Positions 25,610-34,600 of a stretch of 64,000 nt of DNA are shown one piece after another. The position numbers and the translations under genes are program-made. The stretch lies in NCBI GenBank assembly GCA_946406115.1, contig OX291547.1:2795001-2859000 (forward strand), read 5' to 3'. The number at the start of each line of letters is the position of its first letter. The stretch's first letter is position 1. The notes beneath the pieces were generated by a model, which saw only the letters and a list, made by a program, of their open reading frames with translations, did not search any database and was not told where the DNA came from. The stretch is from Apoda limacodes (Eukaryota > Arthropoda > Insecta > Lepidoptera > Limacodidae).

Positions 25610-27345
25610 TATATTATACTAGCGGTCCCGGCGAACGTTGTTCCGCTGCCGTCCCTCTGTAATCCGGCGAAAGTTGGTTCTTACCTTAAGTGCCCGAGTC
25701 CGGCTCGCACTTAACAGATCGAGATGTAAACTATCCCATCTTTTAAGTTGGATCAAATAACAGATAGTTACGAAGTTTGATCAAAATCGTTTCAGTTGTT
25801 TAGGAGTCCATCGCGGACAAACAACGTGACACGTAAATTTTATATATATAGATATAAAAATGAATTTCTGTTTCCCTTGGTCACGCCATAACTTTTGAAC
25901 GACTGCACCAAATTGGATAAGTCTAATTTTGTTGTGTTCGTTACTGTTGTTATTGTTAGGGTAAGGTTTTCATGAAACTTCTTAACCCACTTGACACACT
26001 TATGCGAGTCGGACTTTTTGGTGACTTGTTGTGCACACGCCTGGGAAGATTTCTGGGATAGAAAAAACTGGTCAAGTCACAGTCGGATTCGCGTACCAAA
26101 GGTAATCCGATTGTCATGTTTTGGGAAATTGTTTTCACACGCTGAAGAAGGTTTCTAAATTAGTACAACCCTTTCACAATAGGTGGCGCGCCAGTCGTCA
26201 ACAATGTCCGCGGAGTCACCTAGCAATAGAATAGATTTATACATATTGTACAGAGCACAGAGCTGCGCCAGGCCGCTTTCGACGGACCCTGGATAAAGCT
26301 GGACAGAAGTTCTGCCAAATACCTTATCATATTCCTGGAGCGGTGCCAGCGTCCTCTTGCAGTGACTGCTGGCAAGATCTTTACACTGTCACTGGTCACT
26401 TACACAGTCGTGAGTTTCACCAGTTACCATCGTTTATACTAAGTTGTTTTTTAATGGAAAACAAAAAAAAATTGAAAAGTGGAAATGAAAGGCCGTAGGC
26501 TTATAGGCATTTTACTGCTTATAAAATTAAAAAAAAATATACCGTATTTCGTAGCCCCTACGAAATATAAGGGAGCTAATGAAAATCGATTTTTAAGATT
26601 AAAAACTGTACTCGTCGACGCTTATTCATCAAAAGATGGCGTTACAGTGCTTATAATGAAAAATAGCGGATTGCTGCTTTCTGCTACTGAATTTAATCAC
26701 GAAACCTAAAATGGCGAGCCCTTGTCATTATTTAGTATCTTATTTTAAAGTAAACTTATGTTAAATAAGAGCCATTTTTTAAATTACGGCAAAAATGTAA
26801 TGCAAATGCCATGATCTCTCACAAACTCAACTGGAATTGTTAAGATCATCAAGTAGAAATAGACTTTCGATAATTGTTTTACAGTTCAAAATTGGTTAGG
26901 GAAGGATTCTTAACCTTGGTAACACGTATCATCAAAATTTAACATGAACTGATATTCCGGAATCCAAAGTACATGCAATGAAAGTTAACGAATCCTGAAA
27001 AAAATGTATCATTGAATAGGTACCTACTCATTTATTAGCGGGACTGGGAGTGTGGGAGATGTGCCGTTTTCAAAGTCGCATTTCGTTTTGACCATTTATT
27101 TTTATGATTTAATTTGTTGCTACTTTAAGTTGAAGTGCAAGTAAAACCGCAGGGCGCACCCGCTGTTTCTACTGTGGACAAACCTATTGTAGAAACACTC
27201 GATTGGGATAAAAATATCCTGTGTTTTAATATTGATTGCTTGCACCTTTACCTACTTTGTAAATAAAAATAAAATTTTAAAATTGTTTCAGCTCATCAAC
27301 TGGGCCTACAAAGCGTTTGCTCTCATGAGTAAAATGAAAAAATAA
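12064..27345 (+). CDS. Insect odorant receptor (7tm_6 family), nine exons, 427 residues
   Basis: Exons: 12064-12359, 12649-12860, 13598-13710, 21304-21379, 22194-22356, 23233-23332, 23841-23954, 26254-26409, 27292-27345 (1284 bp including stop). All introns are GT-AG and all phases join. The protein has the 7tm_6 layout: hydrophobic segments near residues 59-80, 100-118, 158-175, 218-240, 298-320, 335-355 and 395-420. It has the family blocks GQIEILTYNL, WFGNELIWK, LERCQRPLAVTAGKIFTLSL and a short last exon coding NWAYKAF. These proteins sit in the dendrites of olfactory neurons as ligand-gated cation channels with Orco, with the N-terminus inside. Length is normal for a lepidopteran receptor. 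Exon 2 is flanked by arrays of duplicated splice sites, and intron 3 (7.6 kb) is full of transposon debris. Ligand and orthology cannot be told. The start could lie in an upstream exon. Confidence 0.9.
12601..12657 (+). repeat. 19-bp tandem repeat, 3 copies, carrying the exon 2 splice acceptor
   Basis: The unit gtgtgtttaggttatattt is present three times without change. Each copy has a potential acceptor (tttag|gtt) with AG at 12609-12610, 12628-12629 and 12647-12648. Only the last keeps the receptor frame; the first two lead to TAG after five codons. Confidence 0.9.
12649..12860 (+). CDS. Odorant receptor exon 2 (residues 99-170)
   Basis: Begins after the third copy of tgtgtgtttag and reads GLYLFLSEMYTYFKIAVFWL. 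Ends at gcagtttcag|gtgggt in phase 1. Tandem arrays duplicate its acceptor (three sites) and donor (seven sites). Only this acceptor and this donor keep the frame open. Confidence 0.85.
12817..13187 (+). repeat. 53-bp tandem repeat, 7 copies, carrying the exon 2 end and donor
   Basis: Copies start at 12817, 12870, 12923, 12976, 13029, 13082 and 13135, with a partial eighth at 13188. The first copy is the last 44 bp of exon 2 plus its donor; the rest lie in the intron. GT sites fall at 12861, 12914, 12967, 13020, 13073, 13126 and 13179. Copies have diverged by a few bases. Confidence 0.9.
13598..13710 (+). CDS. Odorant receptor exon 3 (residues 170-207)
   Basis: Reads VGIFMPLTENFDVLPTN and ends YEIIYLNH, the loop after the third membrane segment. 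The donor cac|gtaagt is strong and is followed within about 6 bp by a LINE fragment. Confidence 0.85.
13716..14035 (+). mobile_element. LINE family A 3' fragment inserted beside the exon 3 donor
   Basis: Starts about atggctactttctaccatcg and encodes the degraded block FYHRTARHRQGTHSHTLEP with RTLRL. Ends with the family tail (tgaccgcttaccatcaggcg, then tttgccaccttagta). It begins within about 6 bp of the gtaagt donor of receptor exon 3. Confidence 0.85.
14004..14187. repeat. Large inverted repeat (hairpin) at the LINE 3' end
   Basis: The left arm 14004-14096 and right arm about 14099-14187 are near-perfect reverse complements. They include the LINE tail, tacagtatacttatctctaa and caaaaacaccta. 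The left arm overlaps the LINE end, so the LINE tail appears twice, head to head. Confidence 0.85.
14188..15073. other. AT-rich intron 3 sequence, nothing recognised
   Basis: No coding exon or repeat boundary can be supported. Confidence 0.4.
15074..15295 (+). pseudogene. LINE ORF2 C-terminal fragment with zinc-knuckle-like motif
   Basis: Open frame GPLNKHFFNIGVTDSPLCRS then CMEAEETPSHVVLHY and a stop after WAELGWYE. The HFFNIG...C-x2-C...H block is typical of the end of LINE ORF2 proteins that carry RNase H (I-like or related clades). Distinct from LINE family A. 5'-truncated. Confidence 0.6.
15513..15576 (+). repeat. 19-bp imperfect tandem repeat, ~3.4 copies
   Basis: The unit ggacgaggtctcagatact starts at 15513, 15532, 15551 and 15570 (last partial). 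It lies in receptor intron 3. Confidence 0.85.
16020..16170 (+). repeat. Dispersed repeat fragment (Penelope-like tail?)
   Basis: Contains cccgacgtttcggttgggtt and ccagccttggtcacggg, a phrase I associate with lepidopteran retroelements. The family is not certain. Confidence 0.35.
16523..16652 (+). pseudogene. Remnant first exon of a transposon-type gene (YqaJ-like?)
   Basis: An ATG opens MEESYQKGQFG then stops. In the next frame the sequence continues LPKVDYWMVAQYFIKNKDF and SAEMRGIKLKT up to a good donor (act|gtaagt). This looks like the N-terminal exon of an insect multi-copy gene, possibly the YqaJ-exonuclease-like ORFs, broken by a +1 shift. Function unknown. Confidence 0.35.
17363..17530 (+). 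mobile_element. Helitron-like fragment related to Lep1
   Basis: Starts ataatcctactataattata and ends gaagtcgcgggcagcagcta. It has the same general plan as Lep1 but with a different middle. No ORF. Confidence 0.45.
18500..19370 (-). mobile_element. LINE family A, 5' region and endonuclease N-terminus
   Basis: The minus strand encodes NVDFCNIRGIHANLNAVHHH then LETAQPT, the start of an APE-type endonuclease. Upstream of it lies the same GC-rich leader found at 54920-55320 (blocks ctgcacggacagcctag, ccctctgttgtagtagccgg). The + strand 18541-18720 carries the downstream part, scrambled by a small inverted duplication (ctcgagactgcaggtcgg against tgcagtctcgag). Dead copy inside receptor intron 3. 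Confidence 0.7.
19440..20107 (-). pseudogene. LINE endonuclease fragment, family B
   Basis: The minus strand reads NNICVIHQNIRSLNHNMDDF, then NVIIMTECWLSK, then NYAIVCIYRPPSFGNTEEFF and GDMNIDI. These are the N, TE, YRPP and GDxN blocks of APE-type LINE endonucleases. Stops separate the pieces. It is more diverged from family A than copies of A are from one another, so I treat it as a second family, perhaps the one at 63480-64000. Confidence 0.7.
20108..21303. other. Intron 3 end, nothing recognised
   Basis: AT-rich. The open frame at 20659-20916 has no domain-like features. It ends in the exon 4 acceptor. Confidence 0.4.
21304..21379 (+). CDS. Odorant receptor exon 4 (residues 208-233)
   Basis: Reads VYYKPATCIIDGAMDTMLAA, the family block before the fourth membrane segment. 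Acceptor tttacag|gtt; donor gct a|gtaagt, phase 1. Confidence 0.8.
21600..21800 (-). mobile_element. LINE family A, degraded 3' end
   Basis: The + strand order ggtaacaagcttacggcccac, gacgcttgcgacaccag, gaactccatgccgtag, ggcagagagctcattccacaa is the reverse complement of the family 3' tail. Lies in receptor intron 4. Confidence 0.65.
22194..22356 (+). CDS. Odorant receptor exon 5 (residues 233-287)
   Basis: Reads GQIEILTYNLRNLDVLAQ, the cytoplasmic loop typical of the family, and ends IIHHISIIR. Donor acg|gtattt, phase 2. Confidence 0.85.
23233..23332 (+). CDS. Odorant receptor exon 6 (residues 287-320)
   Basis: Reads YVSLIESAFSLASALQF and then a membrane segment LSVMVLCLVGVQFLS. Acceptor atttccag; donor tcg|gtattt, phase 0. 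Confidence 0.85.
23841..23954 (+). CDS. Odorant receptor exon 7 (residues 321-358)
   Basis: Reads MWTLIYLSCMLCEVFILCWF then GNELIWK, a family hallmark. Donor aag|gtaatg, phase 0. Confidence 0.9.
25575..25605. repeat. (AT)n microsatellite
   Basis: An AT dinucleotide run in receptor intron 7, directly before the repeat at 25618-25852. Confidence 0.9.
25618..25852 (+). repeat. Dispersed non-autonomous repeat, family H, copy 1
   Basis: Begins actagcggtcccggcgaacg and ends aacgtgacacgtaaatttta then tatatatag. The copy at 27995-28230 has the same order with few differences. Confidence 0.7.
26254..26409 (+). CDS. Odorant receptor exon 8 (residues 359-410)
   Basis: Reads STELRQAAFDGPWIKL and LERCQRPLAVTAGKIFTLSL, the most conserved C-terminal part of 7tm_6 receptors. 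Donor gtc|gtgagt, phase 0. Confidence 0.9.
27292..27345 (+). CDS. Odorant receptor exon 9 (residues 411-427 and stop)
   Basis: A 54-bp last exon, LINWAYKAFALMSKMKK then TAA, after acceptor aattgtttcag. The short terminal exon is typical of the family. Confidence 0.85.
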   Translation, partial: LINWAYKAFALMSKMKK

Positions 27346-27727
27346 CTCACATCAAGCACTCTGATCGGTCATTAGTCGACGAAAATAGTAATGTCACTGA
27401 TGACAATGTCAATGTAAGGACAAACAAGTGTAGCCTAATATAAGTAAAACCAACGAGTTTATACTAATATTTGTAAAACAAACAAGTGTCCCCTATGTAA
27501 AACCTCTACGGCTTTTAAAATTTGTTTTCGTCGATCATAATTTTTAGGGATTTCAGGCTTCAATGTATAAGCGACCCTATTAAATTTATTGACCTCCCTA
27601 TATTTCAGCAAAGTTGAATGCGGGTCATTATGTTTTTATCCACAGAAGGGGGTAGCTAGTGGCTGATTACACACCCACATCATAATGTGGGGGACAGCCT
27701 TTTATATCAACCACTTTGGTCCTGCGT

Positions 27728-27752
27728 GGCACGTGGAACGTGACACGTGGCA
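27728..27752. promoter_or_regulatory. Paired CACGTG E-boxes
   Basis: ggcacgtggaacgtgacacgtgg holds two CACGTG palindromes 16 bp apart. It lies in the 1.1-kb gap between the convergent receptor and transporter 1. A bHLH site is possible, but so is chance or repeat origin. Confidence 0.25.
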
Positions 27753-27994
27753 GGGGGTGAGCCTATCGCTGGACCACTGATTCAGATGTAACAGTGTTTT
27801 TGGAATAAGGTGCAGCTTTATATTATTTATATTATATCCCATACGTCATAATTTACCATCTTTAACGTAATAATCGGTAAATAAAAGTAAAAAGTAATAA
27901 TATACCTCCATTGCCAGTTCCTAACGAACTATAAGAGGTAAGTCGGTTTAATGTTTCAAAAGTTATGTATAACATATCGTTATCTATACTAATA

Positions 27995-28230
27995 CTAGCG
28001 GTCCCGACGAACGTTGTTCCGCTGCCGTCCCTCTGTAACCCGGCGAACGTTGGTTTTTACCTAAAGTGCCCGAGTCCGGCTCGCACTTAACAGATCCTAA
28101 CATCCTAACAGATCTTTTAAGTTAGATCAAATAACAGTTAGTTACATAGTTTGATCAAAATCGATTCAGTAGTTTAGGAGTCCTTCGCGGACAAAGAACG
28201 TGACACGTAATTTTTATATATATAGAAGAT
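27995..28230 (+). repeat. Dispersed non-autonomous repeat, family H, copy 2
   Basis: Begins actagcggtcccgacgaacg and ends acgtgacacgtaatttttatatatatag. It is close to the copy at 25618-25852, with a small internal duplication (cctaacatcctaacag). Confidence 0.7.
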
Positions 28231-28396
28231 AACAACTCTGAAGAGTTTTTTTTTGTTTGACACCACCGGCTCGCACCACTAGTAATGTCTAGGGGATTTT
28301 TTAGTACCCATTATACCACCATATAGTTTTGTCACTTTACGTTGAAATTTTAATTATATAATTAAAGAACTAATAGCAATATTCGTGAATAATTGA

Positions 28397-28402
28397 TTTA
28401 AT
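28397..28402 (-). terminator. Candidate poly(A) signal ATTAAA of transporter 1
   Basis: ATTAAA on the minus strand, about 55 bp after the stop codon. Inferred from position only. Confidence 0.3.
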
Positions 28403-28457
28403 TTTTTCTATTAATTTTAAATACCAGAAAAAGAGCATGGTGGATATATCACAAGTA

Positions 28458-28619
28458 TTAGGTTTTATTCCTGACGGCCTGGCGTCTCAGGTCAGACTTG
28501 ATTGCGGCTGTGATGCCTGTGCCCACGACCAGCAGGGCGCATAACATCAAGTTAGACCACAGCACTCCGAAATACTCAAACATCCACTGGTACAGTAGGG
28601 TTGTCACTATTCCCGATAC
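28458..28619 (-). CDS. Transporter 1 exon 7 (residues 402-454 and stop)
   Basis: [20 protein letters not shown], last helix, then [13 protein letters not shown] and TAA. 162 bp. Confidence 0.9.
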   Translation of the reverse strand, partial: VSGIVTTLLYQWMFEYFGVLWSNLMLCALLVVGTGITAAIKSDLRRQAVRNKT

Positions 28620-31600
28620 CTACAGAAAAAAACACATTGTTTACTTTTCAACCTAACAACAACCTTTGAAATACTGTCATCATCAATCAGTCTAAGCCCA
28701 ATGCTGGACATAGGCCTTTCCTAATGAACGCCACCACACCCGGTCCTCCGCCGTTCTCATCTATCCACTTTCGGCTACTTTTTTCAGTTCCCACGCTGCC
28801 AATCCGTAAGTGCCGTAAACTCCGCAAACCTATTATTTTGATACAAAATAGATAGTCGGCTTATTCAGATACAAATACAAGATTTGTTTATAACAAGTTA
28901 CAGGTCATGTAGATTTTGTAAAATAATATTCTTGTAATATTAAATATGTTATATTAAATGTGAAATATTGAAAAAGCTCAATCAGATAGTTCGACGTCTT
29001 CGTTGTCGTAGGAGTTCTGAACTAGCCGTTGGAAAAAGACATTAAATTCGTCGGGTGATGTCAATGACAAAATAAGTAGCACATATATTATGAATTTATA
29101 TTGATTTATTAGTTCCGCATAGTTTGATTGTGGAGCTACTAAATCAATTTCGCTTTTTTTTTATTTGTTTACTCGTAATTAACGAATAGCCAACCCTTAA
29201 TTTTAATACTCATTTCAATTTCTCATTTAAATAATAAGCATAAAAGGTAAAAATTACAAGTTGTACTTACTTGGACAGAAACAGATAAGATACCCGTAGT
29301 GGTGGACTCAGATTCCGGATATGTCACCTCGGCCGCCAGCTCGTAGCCAACAGGTAGGTAGCCCACCATGAAGAAACTGAAAACGGTGCGGACATGATGG
29401 AGCTACTCCTATATGCGTTTATATACCTGTGTAGATATATCAAATATCCCACCACCAAGCGTTATACGTGCGACACCTATACTACCTACTTATTCTGTAA
29501 TATTAAAATATTCATTATATTAAAGCATTCAGCAATCAAAAAGGGATATTATAAAAGTAGCCAAATAACCTAACCTAAGCGAATGGGTCGTTAATAGTAC
29601 TAATATTGTAAATGTTTAAGCTTGTGGCGATGTTTGAATTTTTGTTAGTCAATTGCACACAAGTAGCGTAATGATTTTTTCTGAAATTTAGCACGCAGAA
29701 TCGTAACTTATTACGAATAACTAAATATTCCAGCTTTAAGAAAATAAACCATTTTTTGCAATATGCACTTAATTCATTTTGTGAATTTGCCGATCCATTT
29801 TATAGATAAGACCACATTCCAACGCTTAGTAGTCACGCCTTTATATGCGGTGAGTTAAACATAAGAAAAATCGGCCAAGTGCAAGTCTGACTCGCGCCCG
29901 AAGGGTTCCGTACCATTATCTATAAAATCGGCAAAAAAATCACGTTTGTTATATGGGAGCCCCCTTAAAATATTTATTTTATTCTGTTTCTTACTATTTG
30001 TTGTTATAGTGGCAACAGTAATAGATCTTCTGTGAATTGAATTGAAAGTGAATTTCAACTGTATTTCTATCACAGTTTATAGGATACAGCCTGGTGACAG
30101 ACTTAGTAATAGGGTTCCGCTAATTACTCTTTGGGTACGGAACCCTACATCAACATGATCTATGATTCGCCCATTAAATAGTATTGATCATGATCAGTTT
30201 TGCACCTAAGTTGATAATATAGACTGGAGTGGTTTATGTATTGACCAGAACGTAAATGGAATGTTGGTTAAATTAAATAGCTGTTTGATCCTGCTCCCCA
30301 AAACTGCTTCAATAGGCTTTTTGGGGCGAGACTCTAAAGGAGCCTCAGCCCATATAGCGTCCAACGCTAAAGGGCTCCCCACTCGGCGAGCCTTGGCTTG
30401 GTTTGTCGCTTTCGGTGGCGTCCCTTCGACCGGCGTGAGTCTCGAACCCGAAGGTAAGTCAGTGCCAGGAGGGGAGTTCCCCGTTACGCGGGTGCGGTTG
30501 CGATTGAGTGGGGGCAAGAAGCGCCCCGGCACTCTTTGATACCTCGTGTATCCTTGCGGGCGCAGACGAACCCGGGGACGTCGGTGACGTGTTAGGGGGG
30601 AGGCCCTGTTAGGGGAGGTCGTAGGGACTAATATCGCTATCCGGACAGCGAGATCATCATCTGGGGCCGTTAGAACGTGCCGAGGCCGCCTAACGATAGT
30701 TTTATGACCGTGCCGAGGTTGGTCGGGGGGATGATACGTTGTGGATTGCACATTGCACATGTGTTAAGCGGTCACCGTAGCCTATGGACGCTTGCAACAC
30801 CAGGGGTATCACTCGCGTGTTGCCGACTCTTCAAAAATCTAATAACCACTTTCTTAAGAACCCCATACTGTAGTCCTTAGAGAAAACCTTGGCAGGGAGC
30901 TCATTGCGCAACCCAAGCGTTCGCGGGAGGAAGCTTTTCTGAAACCGCCCTGTACGCGACCATTTTGGATCTAAAGTGTGATAATGAATTCCCTGCCGAT
31001 CGCGAGCAGTGCGATGGTAGAAAGTAGCCGTAGCATCATTTCGAACATTCCTCATCACATTATACAAGCGGTAGAACACACACAGGGAGGCAAAGTCTCT
31101 TCATAAACTTAAGGGCTTGCAGTATAAGTGAGTTTGGGATCGTCGACGATTCTCACAGCCCGTCGTTGAACCGAGTCAAAAGGGTCAAGCTGGTATCCGG
31201 GTGGAACCGCCCATAGAAGGCAGTAGTACTCCATATGGGGCCGAACTTGCGACTTGTAAAGCAGCAACCTTTGCTCCGACGTGAAGCACTACTCCGCTCC
31301 GTTGAGTACACCAAGTTTTTTGGATGCTAGCTTCACCTTGTCTAGCTAATTATCTCGGAACTGATCATCGCTGGAGATGTCAAAACCAAGGATCCCAATG
31401 CTCTTGAAGATGGAGAGGGGAGTGTTCTGGAATTGTGGGACTACAGTGAATGGGGTTTTCTAAGCGGTGAACGTGCTGACTTGTGTCTTTGTAGGGTTGA
31501 ATCGGACCAAGTTTTCCCGTCCCCAGTCAGAGACCTTGGACAGAGTGGTCTCGATTTGAGGCAAAACTTTACCGCGCTTTTCCTCAACAACGGAAAGAGG

Positions 31601-34600
31601 GATGTTTACACGACCCGTGTAATAAATGTCTCCATGACTGTCATCTGCATAGAAATGTATGTTGTTTTTGTCCAACATGTCATTGATATGCAGAAGCAGC
31701 GTAGGAGACAGCTTGCGGTACATCAGCATTAATGCCTATACTATAAGAGCAACTACCATCAACTACGGCTCGTATGCCAGACAAAAAGCTAGCCACTCAT
31801 TTGCGCAAACCCTCGGGCACTCCGTAAGATGGCAACTTCGTTAGAAGATCCCGGTGCTAGAACCGATCTTACGCCTTCGCTATGTCCAGGCTACATGCCA
31901 ATGCCTCACCCAGACCCTTAATGACTAGTGCCCATCGGTGTGTGAGATACACTAGAAGGTCACCAGTCCGTGGCGAAAGCCATATTGACGGTCGCTGACC
32001 AGCTCGTGTTCTTCTAGGTATCTTAGAAGCTGTGTGTTGATCACACGCTCCACCACCTTAGAGAGGAGGGAGGTAATAGCGATAGGCCTAGAATTCGATG
32101 GATCAGATCTATCGCCTTTTTAGAGCGTGGGGCGCACATTCGCAGGTTTCCATGAAGACGGAAATTGCCTTGTGTGGTAGGAAAGCGTGGAGAGGCGCAA
32201 GAGTACAGGGCATAACTCGGGAGCACACTGTTTAAGCACCACTGCCGGTATACCGTCTGGCCCACTCGAATTATGAACGTCTAGAGAAATAAACGCCCGC
32301 CGGACTTCGCCCTGTGTTTTGGAGATTTCCGGCATGGACTTACCGCACCACGGTATAGTAGGTGGTACAGCGCCTTCGTCGTTCATATTCGAGTGAGAGG
32401 CAAAGAAACTGCACAGTAGATCGGCTTTCTCTTTTGCACTATGGGCCACGTCACCATTGGTCTTTCGCAGTGATGGTAATGACTACTGGCAAAAGTTCCC
32501 TCCGGCAACTTTAACAACCGACCAGAAAGCACGACTTCCGGACGGATAGCTCGCAAGTCGCACACCTATTTTGCCGATGAATCGGAATTTAGCTGTGACA
32601 GTTGCTTTCTTACTGAACCTTAATTTGCGTTTAAATCTGAAATATTCAGATCCTTATCATCACGAGCCGTGGTCTAAGCCTCATACGCAGTTCGCTTCAG
32701 TATTTTAGGTTCTCTGCAAGACCTATTAAACCACAGTCCTTTTTTCGACGCCGGCAGCTTCTCGTGAGTTCGGAATAAAACATTTTATATCAGCGAGGAT
32801 TGTCTTAGAGACTACGGCTGCCCAGACGTCAGGATCTTCTGAGCTAAAGAAGAGCTTCATTCACGGGTACATGCATACAATTCTCGCAATCCATCCCAAC
32901 CTGCCGCCTTATAATGCCACACACGACGTCAATTAGCATCCACTAAGACGGAATAACCGTCCGGACGTGTAGTCAGACAGGAGCTCGTATGGTCCTCTAT
33001 ATCTGGTATTCTCGTTGGAGAAAGTACCAGCTGAGAGAATTCATCGGTCAGAGCAAATTCATGAGCAGATCCATTAAAAATTATTAACTACTGATTAAGT
33101 TTTATAATAATTCAAAATACTTAACTTTTTTGTTTCGCATGAGAGGCACGAGAGGCGTGACATGACGAAATAACAGACATCATTGACAACGAATCACAAT
33201 CATTAAATAAGAAAATATTTAATTAAAATTAAACATAATTTCGACAGATAATGTACCTTTGACATTATCGGGTTTATCCTATTAATATTACAAATGTGAA
33301 AGTTTGGATGTTTGGATGTTTGTTACCCAATCACGCTTCAACCACTGGATAGATCGAGATGAAACTTGGCAAACATATAGGTTAGGTTTTGGAAAATGCT
33401 ACTTTTTATCGCGAAAGTTCAAAAGTTCCCACGGGAATAACTATAACCGAGCTTAAACAAACTAAAGCTACAACTATAGCTTGCTAGCAAACTTCATTGG
33501 TATAATTACGGAGTTCCACGCCAATAACCGACTTTAGCGCGGGCGGAGCTGCTGGCAAAATCTAGTCTAACATATTTAAAAAAAGGCACTTACCCAAGAA
33601 TACCGCTGCACAAGTAGGCAACGCTGATGTGACCACATTTGAGGGTGAAGGTGAGGAGCAGCATGCCGACGACGGAAGCGCCATACACCGCCAGGGTGGT
33701 CTCTTTGAACTTGTGTGTCTTGTCCAACACAATCCCGCAGGCGACAGCCCCGAATAAACCGACAATCACAAACACCAACCCAATCAGGCCAACGTCTCTA
33801 TTTGCATTCTGAAAATTATTTAGATAATATATAAATAGCAAAAAAAAAAACAAACAAAGATAACGTTTTTGTGTTGTTATTGTCACGTGAACCTAAAAAA
33901 TCGATTAGTCGATGCCGATTATGGGCACGGTGACCGCTTATCATCAGGCGAACCGTAAGCTTGTTTGCCACCATGGCGGTATGGGACAAAAATTTAAACC
34001 CTTGAATCGGGGATCTTTTCATCCCAAACTCTATGAGCTCCGGAAGCATCAAAAAAAATCATACACACTACATAAAGAATATACCTAAACTTAACAATTT
34101 GAAATAAAAACTATTTTAACAATAAAAGCTGCACTCTTACCCTACCCTACCACGGCTATGTCGTGGCATTTCCAAGATGTGGCATTATACTGTGGGGTAA
34201 TACTGTAGAAATAGTTTTTTTAGGGGCTACTAGTGGAGTTCGCTGAGAGCTTTCTTTCATTTTTCTTCGAAACCATATATTAGTCTACAACGGTTCGGTC
34301 TTTACCACATATCTGAAACTGTAAACGTTCAAATTACTTTTAAAAATTTGTCTATGTAGGTATATACATACCTACCGCTTAAGGACCGACGGACAGAGAT
34401 GACAAAACTGTATAATGCTAACGTTTGTAACCTAAATTTGACAAATGGAAGAACGGATGGATATTACGAAATCCGTTTTTGCTATGTGACTACTATATAT
34501 TTAACAAACAGATACAGTACGCACAGATATGACGAAGCTATGGATTAACTACACAATTTTAGTTTTAACTACGGAACCCTAAAATCAAAATTGCTAAATC

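Noticed and set aside
30206..30760. A host exon or gene in the GC-rich block
   Set aside because: No recognisable domain, no fitting splice sites and repeat-like surroundings; kept only as a finding.
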